DNA from: Candidatus Rifleibacteriota bacterium
Lineage (GTDB): Bacteria; Riflebacteria; Ozemobacteria; Ozemobacterales; Ozemobacteraceae
Reading direction: 5' to 3'
NCBI GenBank assembly: GCA_029565415.1
Contig: JAKQOH010000120.1
Location: 1 to 23,904 of the forward strand
Length of the DNA: 23,904 nt
In this document: piece by piece, positions 1 to 9,800 of the stretch
How positions within the stretch are numbered: position 1 is the stretch's first letter
Layout: each line of letters starts with the position of its first letter
Position numbers and translations under genes: made by a program
Notes under the pieces: generated by a model
What the model was told of the DNA's origin: nothing
Databases searched by the model: none
Seen by the model: the letters and a program-made list of their open reading frames with translations, nothing else

Positions 1-590
1 GTGAGAGGCGAATTCTTCCTGGTCGATGCGCGCTCGTGGCTCATGTTACTTCCCCGAATTTAACCTCTCTCCGGGAGCGACAATCTCTGTGACGGAGTCA
101 AGCTCCAAGGCATGGACCGTAGTCTCCCGCAGCGAGGAAAACCTACAGAATGGAACACCAAACTTCAAAAGATTTTACGGATGAGGCATGCGCAATAATT
201 TGGTAATACTATATTACGATTTCAACATACCAGGCACCGAGACACAGAGAAAATTCAACACCACGACACGAAGAAGAACGAGCCACAGGGATCCTCCGTT
301 GAAATAAACCTCGGATTCAAGAACGCTTCCACAGATGGAGGGCAGATGAACGCAGATGAAAAACCAGAGAAGAACGAACGCCTGGGCCCCCCCTATTTTC
401 ACGTCTGCGCCGAAAAATCCCTGTTGATGACGTTCAGGATTTCATCTCCATCACCAGAGGAATCATCTGCGTCATCTGTGCCATCTGCGGATCGTCACGT
501 TTCATTTCGTCAGGGGTGCCGGGGTTGCCGAAAAGACGGGCGGGATGTAAAGTGGGGCATGTGAATTTCGGCTTGGATGACAATCCCAGC
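1..590. other. gene-poor left margin
   Basis: No convincing gene fits here. Frame 1 is open from the window edge to a TAA at 61-63 (ending WLMLLPRI) and could be the last 20 codons of an upstream + strand gene, but nothing in it is recognisable. From about 100 to 560 the composition becomes AT-richer, with stops in most frames and several short degenerate purine-rich tracts such as cacgacacgaagaagaacga. I see no tRNA, no clear promoter and no terminator hairpin. The only other signal is the strong ribosome site AGGAGG at 591-596 that belongs to the following gene. Confidence 0.5.
331..491. repeat. degenerate CAGATG / CATCTG short-period tracts
   Basis: CAGATG occurs at 332, 343 and 353 (spacing 11 and 10) on the + strand. 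Its complement CATCTG occurs at 464, 473 and 482 (spacing exactly 9). The tracts therefore face each other, about 105 bp apart. A related purine-rich tract (caccgagacacagagaaaa, then cacgacacgaagaagaacga) lies at 234-282. Similar degenerate tracts recur between genes in many unrelated bacterial genomes and have no settled function. The opposed arrangement could form a loose cruciform, but the match is too poor for a stable hairpin. Confidence 0.5.
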
Positions 591-601
591 AGGAGGATGC
601 C

Positions 602-2302
602 ATGCTTCCGTATGAAACCCCGATGGACAGAACGATCCGGATCGGCACGCCGCTGACGCGCACCCCCGAGTGGCGGGCGCTGCACGATCATCACGAAAAT
701 GTGCGCCACATGCACATGCGCGATCTGTTCAGCCAGGATCCCGAGCGGTTCACCAAGTTCAGCATCGAGTTCGAGGATATCCTGCTCGATTACTCGAAAA
801 ACCGCATCACCGACCAGACCATGCCCCTGTTGTTTGCCCTGGCGAAGGCCTCGGGTGTCAAGGATGTGGCCAAATCGATGTATCGGGGCGACAAGATCAA
901 CTGGACGGAAGGCCGCGCGGTGCTTCATATCGCCCTGCGCAACCGGTCGAACACACCGATCTTCGTCGACAACGCCGATGTGATGCCGCTGGTCAACGAG
1001 GTGCTCGAGAAGATGCGCCTCTTCACGGGCCGCGTGCGGTCGGGCGAGTGGAAGGGCTTCACCGGCAAACCGATCAAGACCGTCGTCAACATCGGCATCG
1101 GCGGCTCGGACCTCGGCCCCGTCATGGTGTATGAGGCGCTCAAGCCGTATGCGAAGGGCGGACCGGCCGTTCGGTTCGTCTCGAACGTCGACGGCACCGA
1201 TTTTTACGAGAAGACCCGTGATCTCGATCCGGCCGAGACGTTGTTCGTCGTTGCCTCGAAGACGTTCACGACCCAGGAGACGATGACGAACGCCCACACG
1301 GCGCGCAACTGGCTGCTGGCGGCCCTCATCGAAGAGAACGCCGTCCGGAACCATTTCGTTGCCCTCTCGACGAACCGGCAACTGGTCGAGAAGTTCGGCA
1401 TCGATCCGGCGAACATGTTCGAGTTCTGGGACTGGGTCGGCGGCCGGTACTCGTTCATGTCGGCGATCGGTCTGCCCGTCATGTGCGCCATCGGCTACGA
1501 CGCGTTCGTCGAGATTCTCGAAGGCGCCCACGCGATGGACCGGCATTTCATGGAAGCGCCGCCCGAGAAGAACATCCCCATCATCCTGGCGCTGCTCGGC
1601 ATCTGGTACAACAACTTTTTCGGGGCCGGGTCCCACGCGATCCTGCCGTATGACCAGTATCTGAGCCGGTTTGCGGCCTATTTCCAGCAGGGTGACATGG
1701 AAAGCAACGGCAAGCGCGTCGACCGGAACGGGTCCACGATCGATTATCAGACCGGCCCGATCATCTGGGGCGAGCCCGGCACGAACGGCCAGCACGCCTT
1801 CTATCAACTGATCCATCAGGGAACGAAGCTGATTCCCTGCGACTTCATCGGCAGCGTCAACTCGCACAACCCCATCGGCGACCATCACCCGAAGCTGATG
1901 GCGAACTTTTTCGCCCAGACCGAAGCCCTGATGAAAGGCAAAACGGCGGAAGAGGCGCGGAACGAACTGGCCGGCGAAGGCCTGACTGACAGCCGCGTCG
2001 AGATGCTGGTTCCGCATAAGGTATTCCCGGGAAACCGGCCGACCAACTCGATTCTCGTCCGGAAGCTGACACCGCGTGTCCTGGGCAGTCTCGTCGCGAT
2101 GTACGAGATGAAGATATTCACCCAGGGCGTGATCTGGCGCATCGACAGCTTCGACCAATGGGGCGTCGAGCTTGGAAAAGTGCTTGCGAAGACGATTCTC
2201 GGCGAAGAGGAGGCGTTCGCACGCGGTCAGCAGCCGGAAATGTCGCACCACGACTGCTCGACCAGCTCTCTGCTGCGATGGTTCGCCCGGCATCGGGATT
2301 GA
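602..2302 (+). CDS. pgi: glucose-6-phosphate isomerase
   Basis: Cytosolic enzyme that interconverts glucose 6-phosphate and fructose 6-phosphate in glycolysis and gluconeogenesis. The 566-residue length fits the long (E. coli-type) family. Visible family signatures are the sugar-phosphate loop SKTFTTQET, the PGI signature [14 protein letters not shown] near residues 279-292, [14 protein letters not shown] with the catalytic-base Glu near residue 390, the block [13 protein letters not shown], and the C-terminal block [15 protein letters not shown] carrying the conserved Gln and Lys. The ATG at 602 is preceded by a perfect AGGAGG (591-596) with 5 bases of spacing. An in-frame ATG at 623 is less likely because it lacks such a site. 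It is apparently a single-gene unit, since a separate promoter follows about 30 bp after its stop. Confidence 0.97.
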   Translation: MLPYETPMDRTIRIGTPLTRTPEWRALHDHHENVRHMHMRDLFSQDPERFTKFSIEFEDILLDYSKNRITDQTMPLLFALAKASGVKDVAKSMYRGDKINWTEGRAVLHIALRNRSNTPIFVDNADVMPLVNEVLEKMRLFTGRVRSGEWKGFTGKPIKTVVNIGIGGSDLGPVMVYEALKPYAKGGPAVRFVSNVDGTDFYEKTRDLDPAETLFVVASKTFTTQETMTNAHTARNWLLAALIEENAVRNHFVALSTNRQLVEKFGIDPANMFEFWDWVGGRYSFMSAIGLPVMCAIGYDAFVEILEGAHAMDRHFMEAPPEKNIPIILALLGIWYNNFFGAGSHAILPYDQYLSRFAAYFQQGDMESNGKRVDRNGSTIDYQTGPIIWGEPGTNGQHAFYQLIHQGTKLIPCDFIGSVNSHNPIGDHHPKLMANFFAQTEALMKGKTAEEARNELAGEGLTDSRVEMLVPHKVFPGNRPTNSILVRKLTPRVLGSLVAMYEMKIFTQGVIWRIDSFDQWGVELGKVLAKTILGEEEAFARGQQPEMSHHDCSTSSLLRWFARHRD

Positions 2303-2332
2303 TCGCCTCCGGGAAGGCTCCGCCGATACTTC

Positions 2333-2361
2333 TTGGCAGATCCGGGGTACACGGGTATACT
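2333..2361 (+). promoter_or_regulatory. sigma70-type promoter for the small gene at 2392
   Basis: TTGGCA (2333-2338), a 17 bp spacer, then TATACT (2356-2361). Transcription would start near 2368, leaving a leader of about 24 bases that contains GGGAG at 2381-2385, six bases before the ATG. Spacing and both boxes are near consensus. A dedicated promoter for a 65-residue gene argues that the gene is real and well expressed. Confidence 0.6.
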
Positions 2362-2391
2362 TGAAGTGTAGGTATCCGAAGGGAGTTGCAC

Positions 2392-2589
2392 ATGAAAATT
2401 GCTGCCGGCGTCCCGAATCTGTATCGTGAAGCGGCATCCCAGGTCGAGTCCGGCGCGCGCAGTGCGGCCGCCGACCCGGCGAAGGGCATGACCGACCTGA
2501 TGAAAGCCGAAAAAACGGCTGCCATGGGTTCGAAGCTGGTCAAAGCCAAAGATGAGATGCTGGGCACCATCATCGACATGAAGGCCTGA
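2392..2589 (+). CDS. small helical protein, flagellar-axial-like C-terminus
   Basis: A 65-residue, Ala/Lys/Met-rich, almost certainly helical protein with no signal peptide or membrane segment. The ATG at 2392 has GGGAG six bases upstream; a TTG at 2386 in the same frame overlaps that site and is rejected. The gene has its own promoter and an immediate strong terminator, so it is monocistronic. The end (KLVKAKDEMLGTIIDMKA) resembles the last helix of flagellar rod and hook proteins (FlgE/FlgF/FlgG/FlgK), which typically end in a pattern like A-x-x-x-I-x-T-A-D-E-M-L-x-x-L-I-x-L-K. It could be a mini-protein of the flagellar export substrate type or a general coiled-coil peptide. Function is unknown and the similarity is judged by eye only. 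Confidence 0.75.
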   Translation: MKIAAGVPNLYREAASQVESGARSAAADPAKGMTDLMKAEKTAAMGSKLVKAKDEMLGTIIDMKA

Positions 2590-2613
2590 GCGAGGAAATT
2601 TTCTGACCGAACG

Positions 2614-2642
2614 GCGGGCGCTTTGCGGAGCGCCCGCTTTTT
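2614..2642 (+). terminator. rho-independent terminator, probably shared
   Basis: GCGGGCGCT (2614-2622), loop TTGCGG, AGCGCCCGC (2629-2637), then TTTTT. A perfect 9 bp GC-rich stem followed by a U-run ends the small gene. The T-run touches the stop codon of the convergent transporter gene (2642), so the hairpin may also stop transcription coming from the other side. Confidence 0.88.
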
Positions 2643-3583
2643 CATCTCTGGCGTTCCCGGCTCCGCCCGTTCGCTCGCGCGATCCCGTAGGCTGCCATCG
2701 AGGAAAGGATCAGCCCGGCGCCGACGACGGCCCCCGGAGAAGGCCATTCGCCGGCGCCGAAGCCCACCCAGAGCGGGTTGAGGATCGCCTCCAGCATCGC
2801 GAACAGCATGCTTTCCACGGCCGTGACCGTGCGGATGCCGATGAGAAACAGGACGTACGGCACGGAAAGCTGGAAGACGCCGAGGGCTGCCAGAACGCCC
2901 CACTCCGTAGCCCCTGCGGGAAGGCCGCGCATCATCGAGCCGGCGGAAAAGACGATCACGAGCAGGTTTCCCAAGACAAGCGCCGGAATCCCGTTCCAGC
3001 CGGTATCGGCCGAGCGTTCCGGCCCGGCAGGCGGCTCGCCCTGCCGTGAAAGCCGCCGGAGAAACAGGGTGTTCAGGCCGCAGGCAATGCCCGAAACGAT
3101 CGCGAGCCCGTTCCCGAGGCGGCCCGCGAAGCTGAGTTTGTCGAGGAAGAAGAAGCCCATGCCGGCCAGGCAGGCGGCCATCATCAGCCACTCCCGCCGG
3201 CTCACCGTCTCGCCGAGCACCGCGCGGGAAAACACGGCCACCCACAGCGGCGCGGTGTACTGGAGCACGATCGCGTTGGCCGCGGTGGTCATGCGGGTCG
3301 CCGAGATGAACAACATCACCATCATCGCGTAGGAGACCGCCGAACCGGCGACATACACCCCGGTGCCCGGTTCGGGGGAAACGCCGCGCAGCCGCCAGAC
3401 GGCGACGACAACCGGCAGCGCGAACAGGCTCCGCCACCCCGTGATGGCCAGCGGATCGAGGCCGGGCAGGAGTTTGACGGCCACGCCGGCGAAGCTCCAG
3501 AGCGTCGCCGCGGCCGTGACGAGAAGCAGCCCGACGGCATGCGGGGAGAGAAATCCCGAAGAAGGGGTGTGATCGTTGGTCAT
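2642..3583 (-). CDS. EamA/DMT-family transporter
   Basis: Inner-membrane protein of 313 residues with about ten hydrophobic segments arranged as two five-helix EamA repeats, the usual layout and length of drug/metabolite exporters of the RhaT/YdcZ/RarD superfamily. Typical elements are the opening helix with WSFAGVAVKL, the block LDPLAITGWRSLFALPVVV and the second-repeat helix YVLFLIGIRTVTAVESML followed by E and NPLWVG. The substrate cannot be read from the sequence. The ATG at 3583 (MTNDHTPSS) puts the first helix about 15 residues in. The frame stays open upstream to 3778, but that stretch is Arg/Gly/Pro-rich and looks non-coding. The ribosome site is weak. It is monocistronic and convergent with the small gene at 2392. 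Confidence 0.88.
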   Translation of the reverse strand: MTNDHTPSSGFLSPHAVGLLLVTAAATLWSFAGVAVKLLPGLDPLAITGWRSLFALPVVVAVWRLRGVSPEPGTGVYVAGSAVSYAMMVMLFISATRMTTAANAIVLQYTAPLWVAVFSRAVLGETVSRREWLMMAACLAGMGFFFLDKLSFAGRLGNGLAIVSGIACGLNTLFLRRLSRQGEPPAGPERSADTGWNGIPALVLGNLLVIVFSAGSMMRGLPAGATEWGVLAALGVFQLSVPYVLFLIGIRTVTAVESMLFAMLEAILNPLWVGFGAGEWPSPGAVVGAGLILSSMAAYGIARANGRSRERQR

Positions 3584-3871
3584 GTTCGATGCGCCTGTGG
3601 TGTGACTGGGCCGGCCGGCAAGGCCGACGGGGCATGCTACGCCATTCCCTTCCCACTTACAACCCACCCCTCCGGGCCCACCGCAAGCCCGCCCCATGCG
3701 TTCCCGTCTGCCCCGTGAAGGGTGGCCCCCTGAATCTGCAGGGGTTCTGCTATACTGCGGCGTCCGTGTCTCCGGCATCCCTCCGAACCCTCAACCCCGG
3801 CGAGTATTTATATCAATAAATATACAACATCTTTCACCTTTGCCTCCCGGCGCGGCGCCGGGCCGGCAGGG
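3584..3871. other. divergent intergenic region upstream of the giant cyclase
   Basis: Separates the leftward transporter from the rightward cyclase. It holds a TATACT at 3751-3756 without a good -35 partner, and an AT-rich patch at 3805-3830 (tatttatatcaataaatata) that stands out from the GC-rich surroundings. It also holds a short perfect palindrome CCCGGCGC-G-GCGCCGGG at 3846-3862. The cyclase frame is open back to a TGA at 3731-3733 but contains no ATG, GTG or TTG before 3872. The translated stretch just before 3872 (FASRRGAGPAG) would make a plausible positively charged membrane-protein N-terminus. Part of this region may therefore be coding from a rare start codon (ATT 3806 or ATC 3812). 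Confidence 0.5.
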
Positions 3872-6800
3872 TTGTTGCTATTCGTCTTCCTGCTTGCGCT
3901 GCCGTTTGCCGCGATCAACGCCGGGGCCTCGTTCCTGACCTCGCGGCGGGAGGCCTGGAACGACCGTGAACTGGTAGGCGACGTCCGGCTCCAGCTCGAG
4001 GCACTGGCGAACAGCGCGCCCTTCGAACCTCTGTTCGAGCGGGCCGCGGCGCGGCTCCAAACGCGGATGACCGGACAGGACCCGGATGGGGAAACCCCTT
4101 CGGCGCGCGCTCTCCGGTTCGAGCAGGATCTCGCCGCCCACCTCGGCCGGCACGGCCCGACCTATGACCTGTGGCTGTTCGAGGACGAAGCCGTGGAGAC
4201 AGGCGACCGCGTTCCGCGCGTCCTTCTCGCCTCCGCCTCCCGGTCGATCCCGCAGCGAGCAGCAGCCACGGCATTCGCCTGCCTCGCGCACTTCGCGCTC
4301 CGCCCCACCCTCTCCGAATCGGCCGTCAGCCGCGGAAGGAAACTGGTCATCTCGCTGTTCGGGCCGGGCCAGAATGCGCGGCACCTTGCCGTTGTCCAGC
4401 GGGGTGTGATGACCCAGGTGATCCACGATCGCGTCCCCTCCTATCTGATCTGGAACGGGACGGTGCTGCCTGACGGCCGTCGTCGCGGCTTCTTTCTGCT
4501 CTTCCGGAACACCGCCTCCCTCCGCGAAACGGGGATGAGAGCGGCCCTGCGCGCTCATCAGCGGCGGGGCGGCTTTCCGGCGGGCTTCGTCCGTATCCTT
4601 CGCACCGACGTACCCGACCTTCTTCATCACGACCTCTCCCGCTCCCCGGCCTTCCGGAGCTGGCGCACCGGTCTCCGGCCGCATGCCCAGTATTCGCGGT
4701 GGGAGCTGAACGGCACACCCTGGGACCTCTCCCTGGCCGATGGCCGCCTGTTCACGCGCAATCTTCCCGGGGGCACGCATCTCGCTGTTCTGATGATGCC
4801 CACCCCCGGCAGCGCACGAAGCCTGCCGATCCCTCTCTTTCTTCTGAACGTCATCGTTTTCGGGGGCGGGCTGCTCGTTCTGACGCGTGGCCTGCTGCTT
4901 GGTTCGTGGCCCAACCTGCCTCTCGGGGTGAAGTTTTCCTCGCTTTTCGGCATTTCGGCGCTTCTCCCCGTGAGCCTGCTGCTCATCGGCAGCCTGGCCT
5001 TCATCAGCGAGTCCGGGAACGCCGCGCGAAATGCCGTCTCGACGCGCATCAGGAGCGTCCTCGAACGGATCGACTCCGCCAAGGAGCGCCTTTCGGGAAC
5101 ATTTCAGGCGGCGTTCCTCCGTATGATCCAGGATCCACGACTGCGCGAGGCGCTGGCTCGCGACGGGATCCAGGCCTCGTCGCTTCCGGATCAGATCCGC
5201 GCGTATTTCCGCGACGGCCGCCACGAGGATCAACTCGTCTTCGTGGCCCTCATCGACATCCAGGGTCGGATGCGCTTCGTGCCGGGCAAGGGATACACCA
5301 CCCACGATCTGGAAGGGGCAATGCGTTTCTGCAGGACAGGCCTTCTTCAGGCACTCCGGAAGAGGCACCGCGCCCAGGCAGGGCCGGATTCCCTCGGCCC
5401 CGACCCGCTTTCCGAAGAGGACCGGGCGTTCGTCACCGGCTACGAGGGCGCGACGGGAAACGAACTCGCCATCGAGATGGAACAAGCCCGAACGCTGCCG
5501 TTCGATTATCCGATCCGGCGTTCCACCGCAAATCTGCTGTTCGATTATCTCGCCATCGATGGGATCGACACCTGCGCCGTGATCATCGGCTGGAATGCCG
5601 ACGATCTGGCCCGCCGCATCCTTCTGAACGGTCTCGCCGAGATTCGGGAACAACTACCGAACGGGATTCCCACAGCATTCCGCATCGCCCACGGGCGGCT
5701 TGCCCCCCTGGTTCCCCCGAGTCGGCATGATCCTCCCGAGCTCGTCGCGGGCATCCGGCGGATCGCGATGCGGGCGGAGCAGCGGAACGGCCCCGTCGTC
5801 GAAACCACCTCGGAAAGCGCCTTCGTGGCGCTCCCCTCGCGCGCCTTCAAGGGCGTCATCCTTGCTGCCACGGAAGCGCTCGACGGGATCCGTGCGCAGG
5901 AACGGCGCCGGATGATTCTCGCCGGGGGGCTGGCGGGACTCTGCATGCTGATCGTTCTTCTCGCCGGCCGGCTTTCGGCGAAGCGGATGCTGAGCCCGAT
6001 TCTTCGCCTCCGGGAAGCCCTCGAGCGGGTCCAGCGGGGTGATCTGGCGATGCGGCTCGCCGAAGACCGGCCCGACGAGCTCGGTCGCCTGGCTGCCGCA
6101 TTCGGCTCGATGGTTGCGGGCCTGCGCGAACGGCGGCAGCTCGCCTCGCTCGTCTCGGACCAGGCCATCGCGACGCTCGAAAGCGCCGAGGATCCGGGCA
6201 TGGCGATGACGGCCGGCACCGTCGAAGGCGCGGTTCTCACCTCGGATATCCGCGGATTCACCCCGCTCTGCGAATCCAGGCCTCCGGCCGAGGTCGTCGC
6301 CCTGCTGAACCGGCATTTCGCCGTGATGGCTCCCCTCATCACCGCGGCCGGCGGCCGGATCGACAAGTTCATCGGCGACGCGATCCAAGCCGTGTTCGTC
6401 GAGTCGCCCGGCGCCGAGCCGGCCGCCGCCCGGGCTGTCTCGGCCGGGATCGCCATGCTGCACGCTCTCGAGGGGATCAACCGCGAGCGGGAAACCGCGG
6501 GGCTCCTCCCCTATCGCGCGGGTGTCGGCATCGCAGGCGGCCGCCTGCTCACCGGGGCCATCGGCCACCCCTCGACCCGCCTCGATTTCGCCCTTCTGGG
6601 CCCCGCCATCTCCCGGGCGGCAGACCTCGAAGCCCTGACGAAGCTCGTTCCGGATCATCCGATCGCCATCGATGCCTCCCTGGCACCCCGGCTCGGCAGA
6701 TTCGCCGACCTGATCGTTCCCCTGCCGGGTCACGAGAACAATATATACAGTATTATAATATCTGAAAACAGAACCACTCCCTCCCGAGAACCTCCCGGCC

Positions 6801-9800
6801 CCGTGGATCGCCCCGCTCTGCCCGATCCAGCCGGGGACGCGCAGGGGCCGGCTTCTTCCCTGCCATCGGATCGTTCCAAACCGGGTTTTTCCTCCATCGG
6901 CGCCTTCCTGATGGGCCTCGCCGGCCTCGCCCTTCCCGTCATCGCCCTTCTTGGAGCCATGGACGGGCGCGTGAACGGCTCTCTCGACCGCGCCATCCGC
7001 GAGACCCGCGAGAGACAGGAAATCACGCTGGCGAAACTTCGCGTGACGAGCCCCATCATCCACCTCCTCGAGGATCGGCTGGAGGTTCTTTCGAACAGGA
7101 TCGCCGCCGTATTCCAGAATTCCGACCCCCAAACGGGCGCGGCCGAACGTCAGGCGGCCTGTCGGGAAGCCTTGTCCGAGCTGTCCCGGTTGAGCTTCCC
7201 TCCCGCGAGAGCCGGCGTGCTGTACCGTTCCCCGCTGCTGCCGCCGGCCTCCTGGCCGCTCGAACTCGTGACCGGCACCGATGCGTCGACGACGGCCGAT
7301 GTGGTGCGCAACCTTCTCGCCCACACCACGTGCAGTTTCGCAGGCCAGGCGCGCCAGGGGCTGCGGGATCCCACTCCCGACCTGCCGGGTCTTCTCGGCC
7401 GCAGCATCGCCGTCAGCAACCTCGAAAACAATGCGACCAACCGTGTCATTCCCATCGTGCGCGACACGGCAAACGGCTGGTTCTACTGGCGCCCCCTGCT
7501 GATCCCGCCTCAGATTCCCCCCGACAGCCTCGCCACCTCCGCGGTCGGTCTATCGCCGGGACCGGAAGCCTCTCTCCCCGTCCAGGGAATGCTGCTCCTG
7601 AGCATCCCCCGCCGTCTCGGCGACGAGGAGTCGCCCGCCCTCCTCCTCGAACTCCTCCGCTCTCCCGGCCAGGAAATTGCCATCGGAACGGCCTCGCCCG
7701 GCTCGCTCCTCTCGACGAAAGGCTTCCCCCGCGGACTCATGGACGTTGCTCCAGGCCTTCATCAGGTGAAGGGGGACCGCATCGTCGTTTCCCGGAGCGA
7801 GGTGCGCATCGGCGGAAGATGGCTGCCGCTTTCCCTCGCCACCCGCATCGAACCCCCTCCGTCTGCCGGAGCGCCTCTCGAGGCAGCCCTGGTGATCGCC
7901 TTTCTCGGCCTGGCAGCCGTCTGGTATCAGACCGTCTTCCGCCGGCGGGCCCTTGCCACGACGCTGTTCGGCCAGCTTCTGGCCGGCTTCCTTGCCGCTG
8001 CCGTTCTGCCGTTTTCCGCCATTCTTGCCGGGACCGCCCGGTTCACGGCAGAGGATCTCGAGACCCGCACACGGGTGGAACGACTCGATCTGGCGCAGAT
8101 GGTCGACGAGCTCGACCGGCGCCATCTGCTCCTGTATCCCTTCGCCTGGGACCGCATCGCCCGCATCAGTCACCATCCGAAGCTCGTCCGGTCCGTGATC
8201 CGGCCGCGACCTCCCGAGGCCCGGCGCAAGGCCGATCCGGCTCTCGAGGCCATCCTCTCCTCGCTGAAACAGGCATCGAAAAAAGGGGCGGCCCCATATT
8301 TCACCAACCGGATCATCCTTTCCACTCCCGACGGCTGGCGGTATGAGCAGGGAACTTCGCCCAACGCGGCACATCAGGCGGATATGTTCACCTTTTACCT
8401 GACCACGATCGCCCAGTTGATGTTCGACTCGGTCGGGGATGCTCCGGGGCGCACCACCCCGGACGAAACTCTCGGAGATGCCGTGAAACGGGAAATGGCC
8501 GTCGAAGGCGGTTTCTCGATCTTCCGCTCGGTCTTCAGCCCCGAAGTCTCGTATGACATGCTGTATTCGCCCGTATCCAATGTGCTCCTGCCCGGCGGGA
8601 ACGGGGTTGTCACGATCTCGAATCATCTGCTCCCGGACATCATCCGCCCGCGCGGCTTCATCTCCTGGGTCTGGAATGCCTCCTGGGCCGAAAAGACAGC
8701 CCTCAACCGCATCATCCACGGGAAACCCTCCCGGTTCGCCCTGTTCGGCTGCCAGGCACAGCACGCCGCCTCGATGATCCGGGCCGATCTGGGCGGCTCT
8801 CTGCCGGCCATCGCCGGCGTCGCCCGCTGGACGCAGGCCGGGAACATGCCCATGAGCGTCCGGCTCGGCACGGGCTCTGGTGGCCTTCTCGTCGAGGCAC
8901 GACCGGGAGTGTTCAACCCGCGTCTGATTCTTGCAGGTGCGGCAGCCGAAGCCCCTCTGCTCGCCGCCAGCCGCCGGATCGGACAGGATCTTCTGCTCTG
9001 GCTTGCGGCCGGCATTCTCGCGACGCTGCTCCTGGCCTGGCGGTCGGCCTCAGGACTGGTGACCCCGATCCGGGAACTGGAGGCCGGCATGCGGGAGATC
9101 GCCGCAGGCAGGTATGAAACCCGTATCGGCAACTGCCGCAACGACGAAATCGGGGATTTGCAGCGGTCGTTCGATCGCATGGCACGAAGCCTGCAAGAGC
9201 GCGAGCTGATCCGGAGCATGATGTCGAACGAAGCCCGGCGCTCCGCTTCCGATGGGTCGAATGCCGAGCCCAGCCGGCGCAGCGAGGCGATCATCGTGAT
9301 GACGGGCGTCCCCGGGTTCCAGAGCATCGCGGATGCCCTTTCCCCCGAGGAGCTGTTCGGCCGGCTGACGCGTCAGACGGCGCGGCTGTGCGACCTGTTC
9401 ATCACGGCCGGGGGCGACGTCGACAAGGTCATCGGCGAGAAGCTGCTGGTCGTGTTCCAGGGCCGCTCCGCCGAGGAAACCGCCGCGCGGCTCGTTCACG
9501 CCCTGCAGCAGCTCGCCGGCAGCCCCGACGCCTCCGATGAACTCCCCTTCCCCGTCGCTGCCGGCATCGCCTGCGGCCCGGTCATCAGCGGCGTCATCGG
9601 CTCCGGAGCGCGGAAAGACCACACCGTCATCGGCGACACGGTCAACACCGCGGCCCGCCTTCTCGGCCAGGCTGACAGGGTTCCCGGTACCCCCGCGATC
9701 CTCGTTTCGGCCGCCGTTCGCGAGCTCCTGCCGGTCGGAACGCGGTGCGAGCTCCTCGGCAACATCGCCATCAAGGGGAAATCAGCTCCTCTGGCCGTCT

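Noticed and set aside
434..2437. A 667-codon open frame on the minus strand opposite pgi
   Set aside because: It is the shadow of a GC-rich gene: Arg/Gly/Pro/Asp/His-biased, without any family motif, and pgi on the other strand is unmistakable.
3846..3862. CCCGGCGC-G-GCGCCGGG as a terminator or attenuator upstream of the cyclase
   Set aside because: The one-base centre leaves no room for an RNA loop without losing base pairs and no T-run follows. It may simply be GC-rich coding sequence if translation starts upstream.
3878..8764. Three long minus-strand open frames (591, 556 and 404 codons) opposite the cyclase
   Set aside because: Composition is that of antisense frames under strong GC3 bias. 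The + strand has helices, HAMP and cyclase motifs in one continuous frame.
6230..9740. Reading the second cyclase domain as a plain dead pseudoenzyme
   Set aside because: Only the metal ligands are lost while Lys, Thr, Asn and Arg are kept, and the first domain lacks exactly the complementary residues. Random decay would not be expected to give this pattern.
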